The position numbers and the translations under genes are program-made. From Mermis nigrescens (lineage: Eukaryota > Nematoda > Enoplea > Mermithida > Mermithidae), in NCBI GenBank assembly GCA_036768485.1, contig JAVLUZ010000417.1, forward strand, positions 372,001 through 436,000: a stretch of DNA of 64,000 nt. The letters are read 5' to 3'. The notes under the pieces were generated by a model. That model was not told the DNA's origin. It saw only the letters and a program-made list of their open reading frames with translations, and made no database searches. Numbering within the stretch: the first letter of the stretch is position 1; each line of letters begins with the position of its first letter. Shown piece by piece: positions 49,574-60,716 of the stretch.

Positions 49574-49817
49574 ATCTGGGGGTCTAGACCAGACGTTGGC
49601 ATGGGGAGTTTGGGAAATTTACACCCCTGGAGTTAAACCTTCCCCTGCAGATTACTGTAGACCCTCTGAATTCTATTTTTAGTAACATTTTTGGCGTTTT
49701 CCTTGGCCATTCCACCCAATTAAACCCCCCAGAATATTTAGTTGTCCCTGCATGGTCTAAACCCCCAAACCTTCAAAGTGCATGTCTGATTACAACACAA
49801 GTAAAAATGCGATTTAG

Positions 49818-49953
49818 GTAGTGAAGACTATGTTGGACAAGCACGCAGAGACGGGCGGAAACATCTTGTTGCTAGCGCACGGTCCATCCATAGATGCTTG
49901 TTCGCGTGAATTGATGCGGCGCAGCCCGTCTACCCCCAACAACGAGCAAATGG
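49818..49953 (+). CDS. UBASH3-like histidine phosphatase exon (fragment?)
   Basis: After the acceptor 'aaatgcgatttag' the frame GTA GTG AAG encodes 45 residues with GGNILLLAHGPSIDACSREL and then MRRSPSTPNNEQM. This matches the second catalytic-histidine strand of UBASH3/TULA-type proteins and related ecdysteroid-phosphate phosphatases of the phosphoglycerate-mutase superfamily. The donor is ATGG|GTATGA, phase 1. I found no RHG-bearing upstream exon and no clear downstream exon: a candidate after 'tggctttgcag' at 50001 stays open about 27 codons but does not resemble the family. It may therefore be an isolated or captured exon, or part of a gene with very long introns. Confidence 0.55.
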
Positions 49954-50284
49954 GTATGATATGACTTCATTTCCCCTACTGCACTATGATGGCTTTGCAG
50001 GAGTACATCGACAATACGTGGGGCGTCATCGAGCGTCTGTTGCCAAATATCAGCTACTATATGCACAGCAACCAAATCAATGATCTCTATTTCAATCTTA
50101 GCTAAAGAATCACTTGTGCATTCTATGAAATATCGCGCTTTTTTGATGAAATAGTTATTTTAAATTCGCACTCGATTCTATGACTAACGATTTTTCGTGA
50201 AGAAATTGTGAGTAACCAACTAATTCATTCGCTGTTTATAAAATTCACGAATAAGCTCACAAGATGATGTCATGTATGTAGGTA

Positions 50285-52980
50285 CTAGCAAAGAAAATGC
50301 TACGATGGAACAAAAAAGGTAAGTATACTTGAATTTCTTCATTGTTAAGGATGTAAAAGGAGGGGACTAGGGAAAATTTCCCTATATGCGCAGAAGCCAT
50401 AGGAATGTGCTAAACACTTAGACTTCCCTAAACAACGCAAAAATCGAAGTACATTCTGTGGCCTGTGAAAAATGAGGGTGTAGTCACAAAACGTTCTCAA
50501 GTGTTTCGCAAAAGAGCATTCAAGACACTTTCATGACTATTAATCAATGAATGTATTATTTATTTTATGAAATCTTGACCTTCCACAATGTTTTGGCGTA
50601 AAAGATAATAGTGTAAACTTTACACCTACATGGCCAACTCAATAGTTTGCATGAAAAACCACAAAAAAACTTCTTTAATTTTTTTCCAAAATAAAATAAT
50701 CAAAATTCTCGCCTTCGTTATCGAAATTACTACGGAAAATCTGCAAAAACGCGCATAGGCCGCAGAATATACTCCGATTTTTGCGTTGTTTAGAGGAAGT
50801 CTAACTGTTTAACAAATTCCTATGGCTTCTGCGCATATAGGGAAATTTTCCCTAGTCCCCTCCTTTTACATCCTTAACAACGAAGAAATTCAAGTATATT
50901 TACCTTTTTTGTTCCATCAGAACATTTTTCTTTGCTAGTTCCCTTCTTTTATTTAATATTTTACGCCATATATTTATAGGTGGGCAGCGCCGAAATTCTG
51001 GGGGTACAAGTAGCTGAAGAAATTTCTTTTTTCGTCTCGAAACGTTTACACTAAAATGATCACAGATCAAGAAATATTGCATTAAAAGAGAAAACAATTT
51101 TACCTTTTGAGATATTGTAGCCCTCTACATTATAAAACCAATTGGGCTGCACAGAAACCAAAATTGAGTTAGATAAGCTTTAGGACACGCTAACAGTAAA
51201 AAACCCTTATACTTTACACTTTTGTGCAAGAACCATCCGGTGTAAAGAAATTTTAAGTCCAGATTCGTAATCTACAACTTAGGGGCAACATTTTTTAAAA
51301 ATAGATGGCCCTCCGCAAATTGTTTGTACCCAATGCTCTGGGCGGAAAAGTGCTTCTCAGTGTAAACTTTACACTTGTGCTAATAAGGCAATTTTGGGTG
51401 TATAGAGACAAAATAAACTAGGATCTGTAACGCTAAGGTCAGGGCACATTTTAAGCATAATTAGCATGTTCCGCCTACTTAGCGGAGTAGCTGAAGAAAT
51501 TTCGTTAATCGTCTCGAAGCCTCTACACTAAAACGATCACAGATCGAGAAATATTGCCTTAAAAAAGGAAAAATTTACGTTTCGAGATATTGCAACCCTC
51601 TACACTATATCACTAATTGGACTGCGCAGAAAGCATAATTGATTCAGATAAGCTTTAGGACACTGTAACAGTAAAAAACCCGTTTGCTTTACACTTTCGT
51701 GCAACAACCATTGAGTGTAATTGATTTTTAAGGTCAGAATCGTAATCTACTACTCGAGAACAACATTAAAAAAAGTGGCCCTCCGCTAATTGTTTGATAC
51801 CCAATGCTCTGGGCGAAAAAGTGCTTCTCAGTGTAGACTTTACACTCTTGCTAATAACGCAATATTAGGTGTATAGAAACAAAATAAACTAGGTTATGTA
51901 ACGCTTAGGTCAGGGCACATTTTAAGCACAATTAGCATATTCCGCCTACTTAGCGGAGTAGCTAAAGAAATTTCGTTTTTCGTCTCGAACCCTTTTCACT
52001 AAAACGATAACAGATCGAGAAATATTGCCTTAAAAAGAAAAAACAATTTCACGTTTGGAGATATTGTAACCCTCTACATTATAAAACCAATTAAACTTCA
52101 CATAAACCAAAATTGAGACCGATAAGCTTTAGTACACGCCAAGAGTAAAAAACCCGTATACTTTACACTTTTGTGCAACAACCATTAAATGTAAAGAAAT
52201 TTCAATGTCACATTCGTAATCTACAACTCGGGGCAACATTTTCAAAACCGAAATTGGCCCTCCGCAAATTGTTTGATATCTAAGGCTCTGGGCGGAAAAG
52301 TGCTTCTCGGTGTAAACTTTACACTTGTGCTAATAACGCAATATTGGGTGTATAGAAACAAACTAAAGTAGGATCTGCAACGCTAGGGTCAGGGTACATT
52401 TTAAGCATAATTAGCATGTTCCGCCTACTTAGCGGAGTAGCTTAAGAAATTTAGTTTTTCGTCTCGAACCCTTTACACCAAAACGATCACAGATCAATAA
52501 ATATTGTGTTAAAAGAGAAAAAATTAGTCCTTGAGATATTGTAACTCTCTACATTATAAAACCAGTTGGACTGCACAGAGAACAAAATTGAGCTAGATAA
52601 GCTGAAAACACGCAAGGAGTAAAAAACCGGTATACTTTACAACTCTGTGCAACAACCATTGAGTGTAAAGAAATTTTAAGGTCAGATTCGTAATCTACAG
52701 CTGGGGTGCAACATTTTATAAAAAATTGGCACTTCGCAAATTATTTGATTTTTTGGTTTACACTTTGCACACTCATTGCTAACTCGGCATTGAGTGTAAA
52801 CAAAAGGAAAAATGGCACATCGAGTTTTTTAATTATCTATCGTTTAAAAAAACCACTTCTCCCAGGTGTGTGCCGTTGTTGCTGTGAGGGAGGACACAAA
52901 ATTCGCACTCGCTGTGATAAACATATGAGAAAAAAGGTGGCCAAGTATATTATAGGTAGCGCTATCGCGCTATGATTAGA
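50285..52980 (+). mobile_element. Composite element: foldback plus tandem array, copy Y
   Basis: Same layout as 22995-26100: an inverted pair (50285-50480 against 50755-50938), a tandem array (unit starts near 51007, 51486, 51957 and 52436, spacing 471-479 bp) and a right end with GGTAGCGCTATCGCGCTA. The order and junctions are conserved with copy X, so it moves or is copied as one unit. Confidence 0.75.
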
Positions 52981-53007
52981 GGTAAACAGGTTAGGTAGGT
53001 ACAACTG

Positions 53008-53171
53008 TAGTCTGTTTCATACGAGTTTTAGCATAAATTATCACCGACAATATGCCGACAGGTTCCAAGCGATTATTGTGTATTGATGTGATATAAAATT
53101 ATCAAAATCTGTTCGGCTTGGTGTCGGTAAAAACTCATAAAATTTATATGCACAACTTATGTGAAACAGAC
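53008..53171. mobile_element. Palindromic MITE family M, copy 1
   Basis: The ends are TAGTCTGTTTCATACGAG and an inverted CTTATGTGAAACAGAC. The interior is near-palindromic with 'gacaatatgccgacaggtt'. Confidence 0.7.
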
Positions 53172-55137
53172 AAGCACGTAGCTGACCTTTTGAATTTAGA
53201 CGAAAATAATGGTATTTTTAATCAATTCTCAGCGAGCTCTACATATAAAAGAAAAATTTTGAAAAATTATTCGGATTTCAATTGTCCTCAAGAAGGAGGA
53301 CGCAATAAAATGGTCACACAAATGATTTCTCGACAACGCTCGACCGTGCTGAAAAATTTTTTAACTTGTTTTGTACTCAGTTCTGGTATAAACCTACATT
53401 GCAAAGAAAACCAATATAAAAATAAATAATCCTACGTGATGCGTCAGAAAATTTTGATATATTCACTATGTTAACACAATGTTGTTTGGAAGACAAAATT
53501 TGTACAAAAACAATAAATTGGGCGCGAGGCGCCCGAAAAGTTTTGGCCTATTAGCTCGAAAGTACGCAAAAATCTATTCTGGCTGTCTTTCAAATATGCT
53601 TCAAGAGTTTACAATTTTTTCCCTTTAGAGGACGTGAAAAATACTCGTTCCCAACCCTCCCTATCTCCCCCATACATCTGGAGACGATGTCTACTTTTGT
53701 GAAAAATACAATTTTGATGCTAATTTTGTCTTCTTTCACATCATTATCTTTTCCATCCTTCATGATGAGCAATGCCATAAATACGTTTGAAACAATTTTG
53801 CGCGGCTTGACCATCAGTATAGCATGATCGATCTAGGGGTCAGCCTGGAGTGCTTTCTGAGCTAGATTGGCCGTTTAAATGTTTAATAGTTACAAAAGAA
53901 ACTGAACTTCACAAAAAATTTTTATCTCTATTTCAGACATCAATTTTGCCTCATTCACCCTAAAAGACTTTTCCTCCTCTCTTCCTAGGGTCAATCCGAC
54001 CCGAAATGCGTATCTGGTTTCGTCGTATCCAGAGAAAATGAAAAATTGTTTGGAAAAAATGAGGCACAGTAATAAAAAACAAACAGGCCATATGAGTTTT
54101 TGCGCTATATTGACATTACTGACTCGCAGTTTAGTGATGGAATTGAGTTTTCCGTAAAGAAAACAGTACTTCTCGAAAAGTCGGCAATAGTCCTAGAAAA
54201 GTGATATTCACTGTTTGAAATTCCTCGGAAAATTTTTATACCAGAAATAATTTCGATTAAAAATATACGATATGTTGATAAAACAAGGGAGAACGCTCCT
54301 CTGCACATGAATACCGGTCTTTGGTACTTTTTTCGACTCTTTGGAAAAAGTTTAGAGTACCGTCTAATGAAAATCCTAAATCTGCCACTGGTGCTCACTG
54401 CTTAGCATGGCCGTCATAGCGGGATCAGTCAGGAAGTAAAAAATGTATTTTGAAAAACTAAGATTCAGTATACTTTATAAACTGCGCGCAGCGACCGCAT
54501 GAAACATTGATTAGTGGTGTATAAAAATCGTAAAAAATCAAACATTCTTTGCATGTGATATAACATCGCAGCATAGATATTATAAGAATGCTGAAATATT
54601 GCATATTTTACTTGACCAAGGTAGCGCATGCATATAATGTACTTGGGTACCCTTAACATCAGGGCCCCCTACACCAACACTGGGACATTCCTAGAAGGTG
54701 CGGTTTTCTAAAAAATGAATAATATATAAAATTAAGCATCCCTTTTTCTTTACACTCCATACTCAATTAGTAGTGAACATACAAAGTTTTGTCGTAACGT
54801 TATAGCATGCAATTTTTTAAAAATTTATGTAAGTCTGTAACACAACGTATATAACTAAGTTATGCAATCTGTTTAATCTGGTTTTTCAGAATGTAGACAA
54901 TTGAGCAAGCTCAAAACCATTTTTTTCACAAAAGTAACTCACTTTCGGAAAGGCAGAGTAAAGAATGCGAAATATCTGGAGTTAAAAAACACATTTTGGT
55001 CGAGTTTTTGACTTGCTGATGTCTGCCGAATTCTCCATATAAGAGTCTCCAAAAAAACCTATTTACGGAAAAGTACCTGCGCTTCAAGGGCTACGCGATG
55101 AATTTGACCACGTTTATATAAAGTCAATACGGAGTTA
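53172..55137. other. Gene-free stretch
   Basis: One GC hairpin motif copy (53522-53537, GGCGCGAGGCGCC). An open frame at 53118-53429 starts inside the MITE and I do not recognise it. No exon is supported. Confidence 0.35.
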
Positions 55138-55302
55138 TAGTCTGTTTCACATAACTTCGTGCATATATTTTACGAATTTTCGTTGACAGTAAGCCGGAGA
55201 TTACGACAATGATATATCAGATCAATGCTCTAATTGCCATCTGTCAGCTTATTGTTGGCAATGGTTTTAAAATTCATGCACGAAGTTATGTAAAAGAGAC
55301 TA
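55138..55302. mobile_element. Palindromic MITE family M, copy 2 (165 bp)
   Basis: The ends are TAGTCTGTTTCACATAACTT and, inverted, AAGTTATGTAAAAGAGACTA. It contains 'gatatatcagatcaatgctc'. A clean representative of the family. Confidence 0.8.
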
Positions 55303-55386
55303 CATGGACATTCCATAACTTTTTCTGACAAGCTTAAGACGCTAATGTGCCTATGTCTAATTTTTAAGGAAAGGTACCACGAACTG

Positions 55387-55558
55387 TAGTCTGTTTCACA
55401 CAAGTTTGAGCATGAATTTTAAAAACTATGTCTGACGATAAACCGACAGATTGCGATTAAAGCATTGATTTGATTTGATATATAATTATCGTAATCCGTC
55501 AGCTTACTTTCGAAACAATTATTAAAATATTGTGCCCAAACTTATGTGAAACAGACTA
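55387..55558. mobile_element. Palindromic MITE family M, copy 3
   Basis: The ends are TAGTCTGTTTCACACAAGTT and, inverted, AACTTATGTGAAACAGACTA. Confidence 0.8.
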
Positions 55559-55683
55559 TAAGCAACAAAAGATCACTCAGATCCAGATACTTTCTGAATT
55601 TAAAGGCTCGGAGCTCGGAATAGCTCAGCAAAGTCAAAAAATAGATAAGTTAACTTAAAACTTTTTGCAAACACGTCGATAAG

Positions 55684-55908
55684 TCCATACATGTAATGGC
55701 TCAAAATTTGGTGATGGGTCCTGGCCATTTTTAGGAGAGGGGTTAAATAACCCCCAATTTTTGGCCAAAAACGGCCAAAAAATGCCTGAAAAATCCAATT
55801 TTTTCCAAGAAAACGGGGGAGTGGAGTCAAAAATTTTCTGGCTTCGGGGGATGGAGGTAACGTCCGACTTTAGGTGGGGGATCCCCCATCCCCATCTTAC
55901 AAGCATGG
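55684..55908 (+). repeat. Dispersed repeat family A copy
   Basis: 'catacatgtaatggctcaaa' at the start, 'ggccaaaaacggccaaaaaa' in the middle and 'gtgggggatcccccatcccc' at the end. This is the best-preserved copy. Confidence 0.7.
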
Positions 55909-56498
55909 TTATGTCTGTCTGCCAATCACATTGTTGGGAAGTGGTGGACACAATAGATACGCTTAATAACTGGATACAAAAGTGGATACATGCAGCATTA
56001 CCAGCTTGTCAGCTGAGGAAAGCACTGACAAGAGGCTTCATGCTGATTTAGACCAGAGGAAATGCCATGGAAAAATCCCTTCGCTCAACGTCAGTGTTGC
56101 CGACCTTTTCCCCAAAACTCTGTTTTTTAGCTTTGGGGTTTTTTGCTCCTCTGCTTAACTGTATAAATAAATAGGGTTTTCAAAAGCCTGTGGGGTTTTT
56201 CCGACTAGTTGTCTTTGCTTTATACAGGGTGTGTGGTTTCTTGTGGGGAATTTTAGGGGATTTTTGAATTTCGAGTTGGCAACAATGCTCAACGATCTCA
56301 TGTGTCTCAACTCAAGTAAATCAGTTCGACATCTAAGAAGATTGAATATGACTCGCCAGTTTTGACCGATGACAATCTGACAGATTATTTATTACTTTTT
56401 AAAGTGGGTTTACATTAAGAACAAAAAATCGTTAATTTAATTTTGATAGGCTATTAATATTATGAATTTAATTGAGGAGCAAATCAACGGGTTTACTA

Positions 56499-56665
56499 TA
56501 GTCTATTTCACACAACTTCGGTCATAAATTTTAAATTTATCTGCAACAATAAGCTGGCAGATTGCGATTATAGCATTGATCTGATATATACAATTATCGT
56601 AACCCTCGGCTTACTGTCGTTTAAAATTCTTAGAATTAATGCACGAAGTTATGAGAAACAGACTA
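56499..56665. mobile_element. Palindromic MITE family M, copy 4
   Basis: The ends are TAGTCTATTTCACACAACTT and, inverted, AAGTTATGAGAAACAGACTA. Confidence 0.8.
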
Positions 56666-59600
56666 TAATTTTCGATTAAAAGCGATTTTCTTATACTTTT
56701 TCAGTCGATATGCATAATTCAATTAAAAAGACTGTTAATGATATTAAACGGTAGAAACTATTACATCTTCAAAATAATTTTGTGATACTATTTTTCGAAT
56801 ATTGTTAGATATAAATTTCGAAAGTAAGTATGTAGGACTAAAAGAATTCATTTATTTTCTCAATTGGTACATCTTCAAGTGAGGATTTCAGCTTCGTTTT
56901 TATTCTTTCAATGGCGAATTTATTCTGTTTAGTTTAGTCATGAATTGCAAGTATGTAAATCTAAATTTTGTCAAAACTCAAATTACTACTCGTATAATGC
57001 TTGTTTGTATCTACTATTCTCACTTCATTTTATTGATTGGCGACTTAGCGAGCTAAAGAGAGTTTGGGATAATATTACCGCTTTTTGCGGAATTATATTT
57101 TTAAAATATAGAAATTCATTTTTAATATTTCTGTAATATTCCGATCTTACAGAGTATCTAAACGTAGATGTTCCCTAAATATGCAGATACGCTCATTCGA
57201 AAAATGCATTTTTCAGTGTCGGAATTTTTTCGAAAATTTTTATACGAGTACTAATTTATTCTTCAGGTATTCTAGTGCAGAATTTTGCGCTAAAGCTTAA
57301 TAAGCATATTTTAAAACCCATTGGTGTTAATATCGAGATAACAAATTAAAATAAGACATTCAGCCAAATCTAAAAATGTTCTGTCAATGCAGAGAGGTGA
57401 ATTAACTCAGGCTGATTGATTATGAAGGTTCAGATTGCTTTCGAAGCAGAATTTTAAAAAACAACTACAGTATCTACTACGCCTATATCATTATACTCTA
57501 AAATATCGTATCGACTACGGCTTTCCCACTATATTAATTTTTTATAATCAATTTCTTTCATTTTTTCCGTATCAAGTGCCACAAACAACATCAAAAAACG
57601 CCGTCTAATATCGCTGAGAATCCCCGTGAAGGTGCGTGTGTTGAATGAAGTGATCCACGCAACAAAGTATACCATAGTCGAAAATTGTACCTATGTTTTT
57701 GACCTGGCACCAGCACAACAGTTGTTACCCCTTAATGGCTAATATAAAAATATGGTGGGACATTTAACGGCCAGAAAAAATGAGGAGCTGAATGAAAAAT
57801 TAACGCCTCAAAAATCGTAAGACGGTAGTTGTTCATTTAAAGAATACGGTTAATGCATCCTCAACTATGCATTCATTTATTCATTTGTAGAGGCTTTTTT
57901 TGGGAAGCAAGAAGAATAACATTGAAAAGCCCTGCATGTATATGTACACAATTACAATTAGTCGAAATCTGTTGGAAATCTGTTAACTGAAAAGGTGTTT
58001 CCTGTAGTACTGAATTACGATCAGCTTTAGTGAACACAACAAAAATCAGTTACGCAAATAGTGCATTACTGTTCTGTACATATATTAAATGCCCTTAGTA
58101 GATGTTTCTGTCGTGAATTTTACACCACCCTATCATCATGGCAAGATAGAATATAAATAACTTGACAAGTTTTAATAGCGCCTTAGGAGCCATTTTCTAA
58201 TTGCGAGGTATTCTATTCAGTCATTCACTCATATATTGAATTTTAAATTACTTTATCATTTATTCCTTTCATAGCATTCTAAATGCTACTTGATTTTTTT
58301 GCTTAAAATAAATGAAAAATGAGGAATAATCGACAATTTTTAGTTCCCGCGTTGTTTTTCTCCTGCGAATTCTATTCTTTCTGACGTTCTTTACTGTCTT
58401 TAGAAAAATGATGTTTGCGCTTATTAGTTTATACTAAATGAGCTTCGAACTAATACTTTGGCTGCCAGTCAGACAGTAATTCAGCACGAGTGAAATGATA
58501 AACAATAATATTCAAGCTTAAGCGAAGCATATATACATATGTGCATCCTTGGTGATGGTTCACGAAGCTTGCACTAATGCAAAGGCTCATCAAGAAGAAC
58601 GCTTACAAAGCCCTGTTAAGCTTCAGGCGTACGCTTCTAGGATTCCTAAAAGAATTCTGACACTAACAGCTTTCTGGACTAACTAAATAATATATGTGTC
58701 ATTCGAAACTTTTACTGCTCAGTCTAACCTATACGTACGTACCCACATAAATAGTAAGTTAAAATACCACCAGCTTTTGAACAAATTTCATAAAGAAGCA
58801 TACGTATACGTATAGAAGCACTTTGTACCTCTGATTGGTGAAATCGCATATCGAATAACGATAAATGGGCGGAGCACAGAAAAATGGACCAATCATGTTA
58901 GGCTCAAAGGACCGCCTTTTTATTCGCAAATCCTTTAAAGCTAAGAAAGTGTCAGTTGTTAAGCGGCAGCAGTCGCCATAGCACAACTTCTGTTCTTTTT
59001 TTGTCATTTTTGCGGATTTAGGGAGATTTTAATTCTAAATTTGTTCGTCTTATTCCACCAACCGAATTCGCTATTACTTCGAACGGCGACAACTGACCCG
59101 TAGCCTATAATCACCCGACTTCCGACGTCAAAAACATAAGGTAGACTTTAAGAAGCATTTGCGATCACTACGGACGTTTACATAAGAGGATTTGCATACA
59201 ACACACATACGCACACCGTTCGACATTTGTTTGCTAAACAACTGTCCACTTGGGAGTCATGTGTGCGGGAAGCATGGACATGTGCGCCCTCTGGTTAGGG
59301 ATCGTGCGAAAACTCAGACCTATGATCCCATATATGTCTCCTGTTCTTCAAAACTGCCATTTGACTCCATTTTTTCTTATTTTCATGCGATTAAGAAGTG
59401 AGAATTTGAAGCCACCTTAGAGTCATGTGCTTCATAATTTTTGACAGCATCTGTGTCGGCTAATTAACTTCTATTCGCTTATTTACAGTCGCATCGGGTC
59501 ACTGAGTTTAGATGTGCATAAGGAAAGCACCTGTGAGAGACGGAAGCACTATTCGACTGATAGAGCGCGACAAATGTTAATAATCTGTTTTGATCAAACG

Positions 59601-60327
59601 ATTTTAATTAATTGTATTAAAATCTGACGAATAAATAACCTGAGCCACAGTTCCATACGTCGGCCAACTGTTGCCAGACAACTGCTATTTCTATTGATAA
59701 GCCCATAACTAGCTAACATCTGTTTGTTCTTCGATATTCACTTGAAATTTTTCAGTAGAACCAGCTCTTAATTCTAAATCTGTCGTATTGGTTACATCCT
59801 GATGTCCTGGCATAAAATGCATTTCCAGCCACGCAATTCTTTCGGTGAGCAGTGCAATCTTGTGAGAAATTTACATTACATAGATGTACCGAATCATATC
59901 GCGAAGATAGTTTCGCATAACTGAACTTGAATGATCAAATCTAGGTATTTTTTAAATTTTAATTCTTATGCTATTCTTTTTTAAAATTATTTTCTCTTTT
60001 GCTCAAAGATGTACTTAGTGGAAAATAGAATGAATACCCATTTTATTTTTGGTTGTCATTCAGTGAGCACGTCGAACTCATTTTTCTGTCATTAAAAATG
60101 CTAGAGGAAAAAGTTGCCTGCCAAAAAGGGACTGTTGAGCGGCCTTATACTCACACATGGGCGTGCGGAGTCTGGGGGATATACACTCCCCGCAGAAATT
60201 AAAAAACCTCCTGCAGATTATTGTAGATCCCCAGAATTCTATTTTTAGTGATATTTTTGGCAATTTTTGGCGATTCCCCTCCAGAATTTTCTTGCTGCCC
60301 AAGTATGGTTATACTCTTATATTTCAG
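56666..60327. other. Upstream region of the Gln/Ala-rich gene
   Basis: I see no recognised exon. A family B copy covers about 60150-60310. A 43-codon frame near 58554-58685 (MVHEACTNAKAHQEERLQSP) is open but unassigned. An acceptor-like 'cttatatttcag' at 60316-60327 implies a 5' UTR exon somewhere here; a possible donor is at about 59139 (AAAACATAAG|GTAGAC), a guess. Confidence 0.35.
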
Positions 60328-60364
60328 AATCTGCAAAAAGTATTTGTCATAGGTTTCACGGACA

Positions 60365-60716
60365 ATGAATCCAAACGACATAGGCAGTTGTCAGTACGAT
60401 CCATCGTTGTACGGATACGGGTCGTCGGCGATGCACCAGAGACCAGGAGCAGGAAGCAGCAATGACTTTATCAATTTGGCGCCGATAGGTCCAACGGCGT
60501 CGTCGCCGAACGATTACGCCATGGCGGCAGGCTTGGCGGCAGCGGCATCGGTGGGCGGCTATGACGCCGCTAGTCAAATATATCGCTGCACATACTACTC
60601 ACCGTACGGCGCACCGGGAGCTCCGACTGCGCCACCGCCGCCAACTTTTTATGCAGATTTGTCGTCATTCTCGGCAGCGAGCGTCGGTCAAGCTCCGATG
60701 GCAGTAGCTCATGCTA
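60365..60716 (+). CDS. Gln/Ala-rich gene, first coding exon
   Basis: The upstream acceptor is at 60327 and the donor is GCTA|GTAAGC at 60717. It has a balanced, GC-rich codon usage unlike the flanking AT-rich sequence. The first residues MNPNDIGSCQYDPSLYGYGS are followed by low-complexity Ala/Pro/Tyr segments. Confidence 0.8.

Noticed and set aside
53118..53429. 103-codon frame as a gene
   Set aside because: It begins inside a MITE, has AT-rich low-information codons and resembles no family I know.
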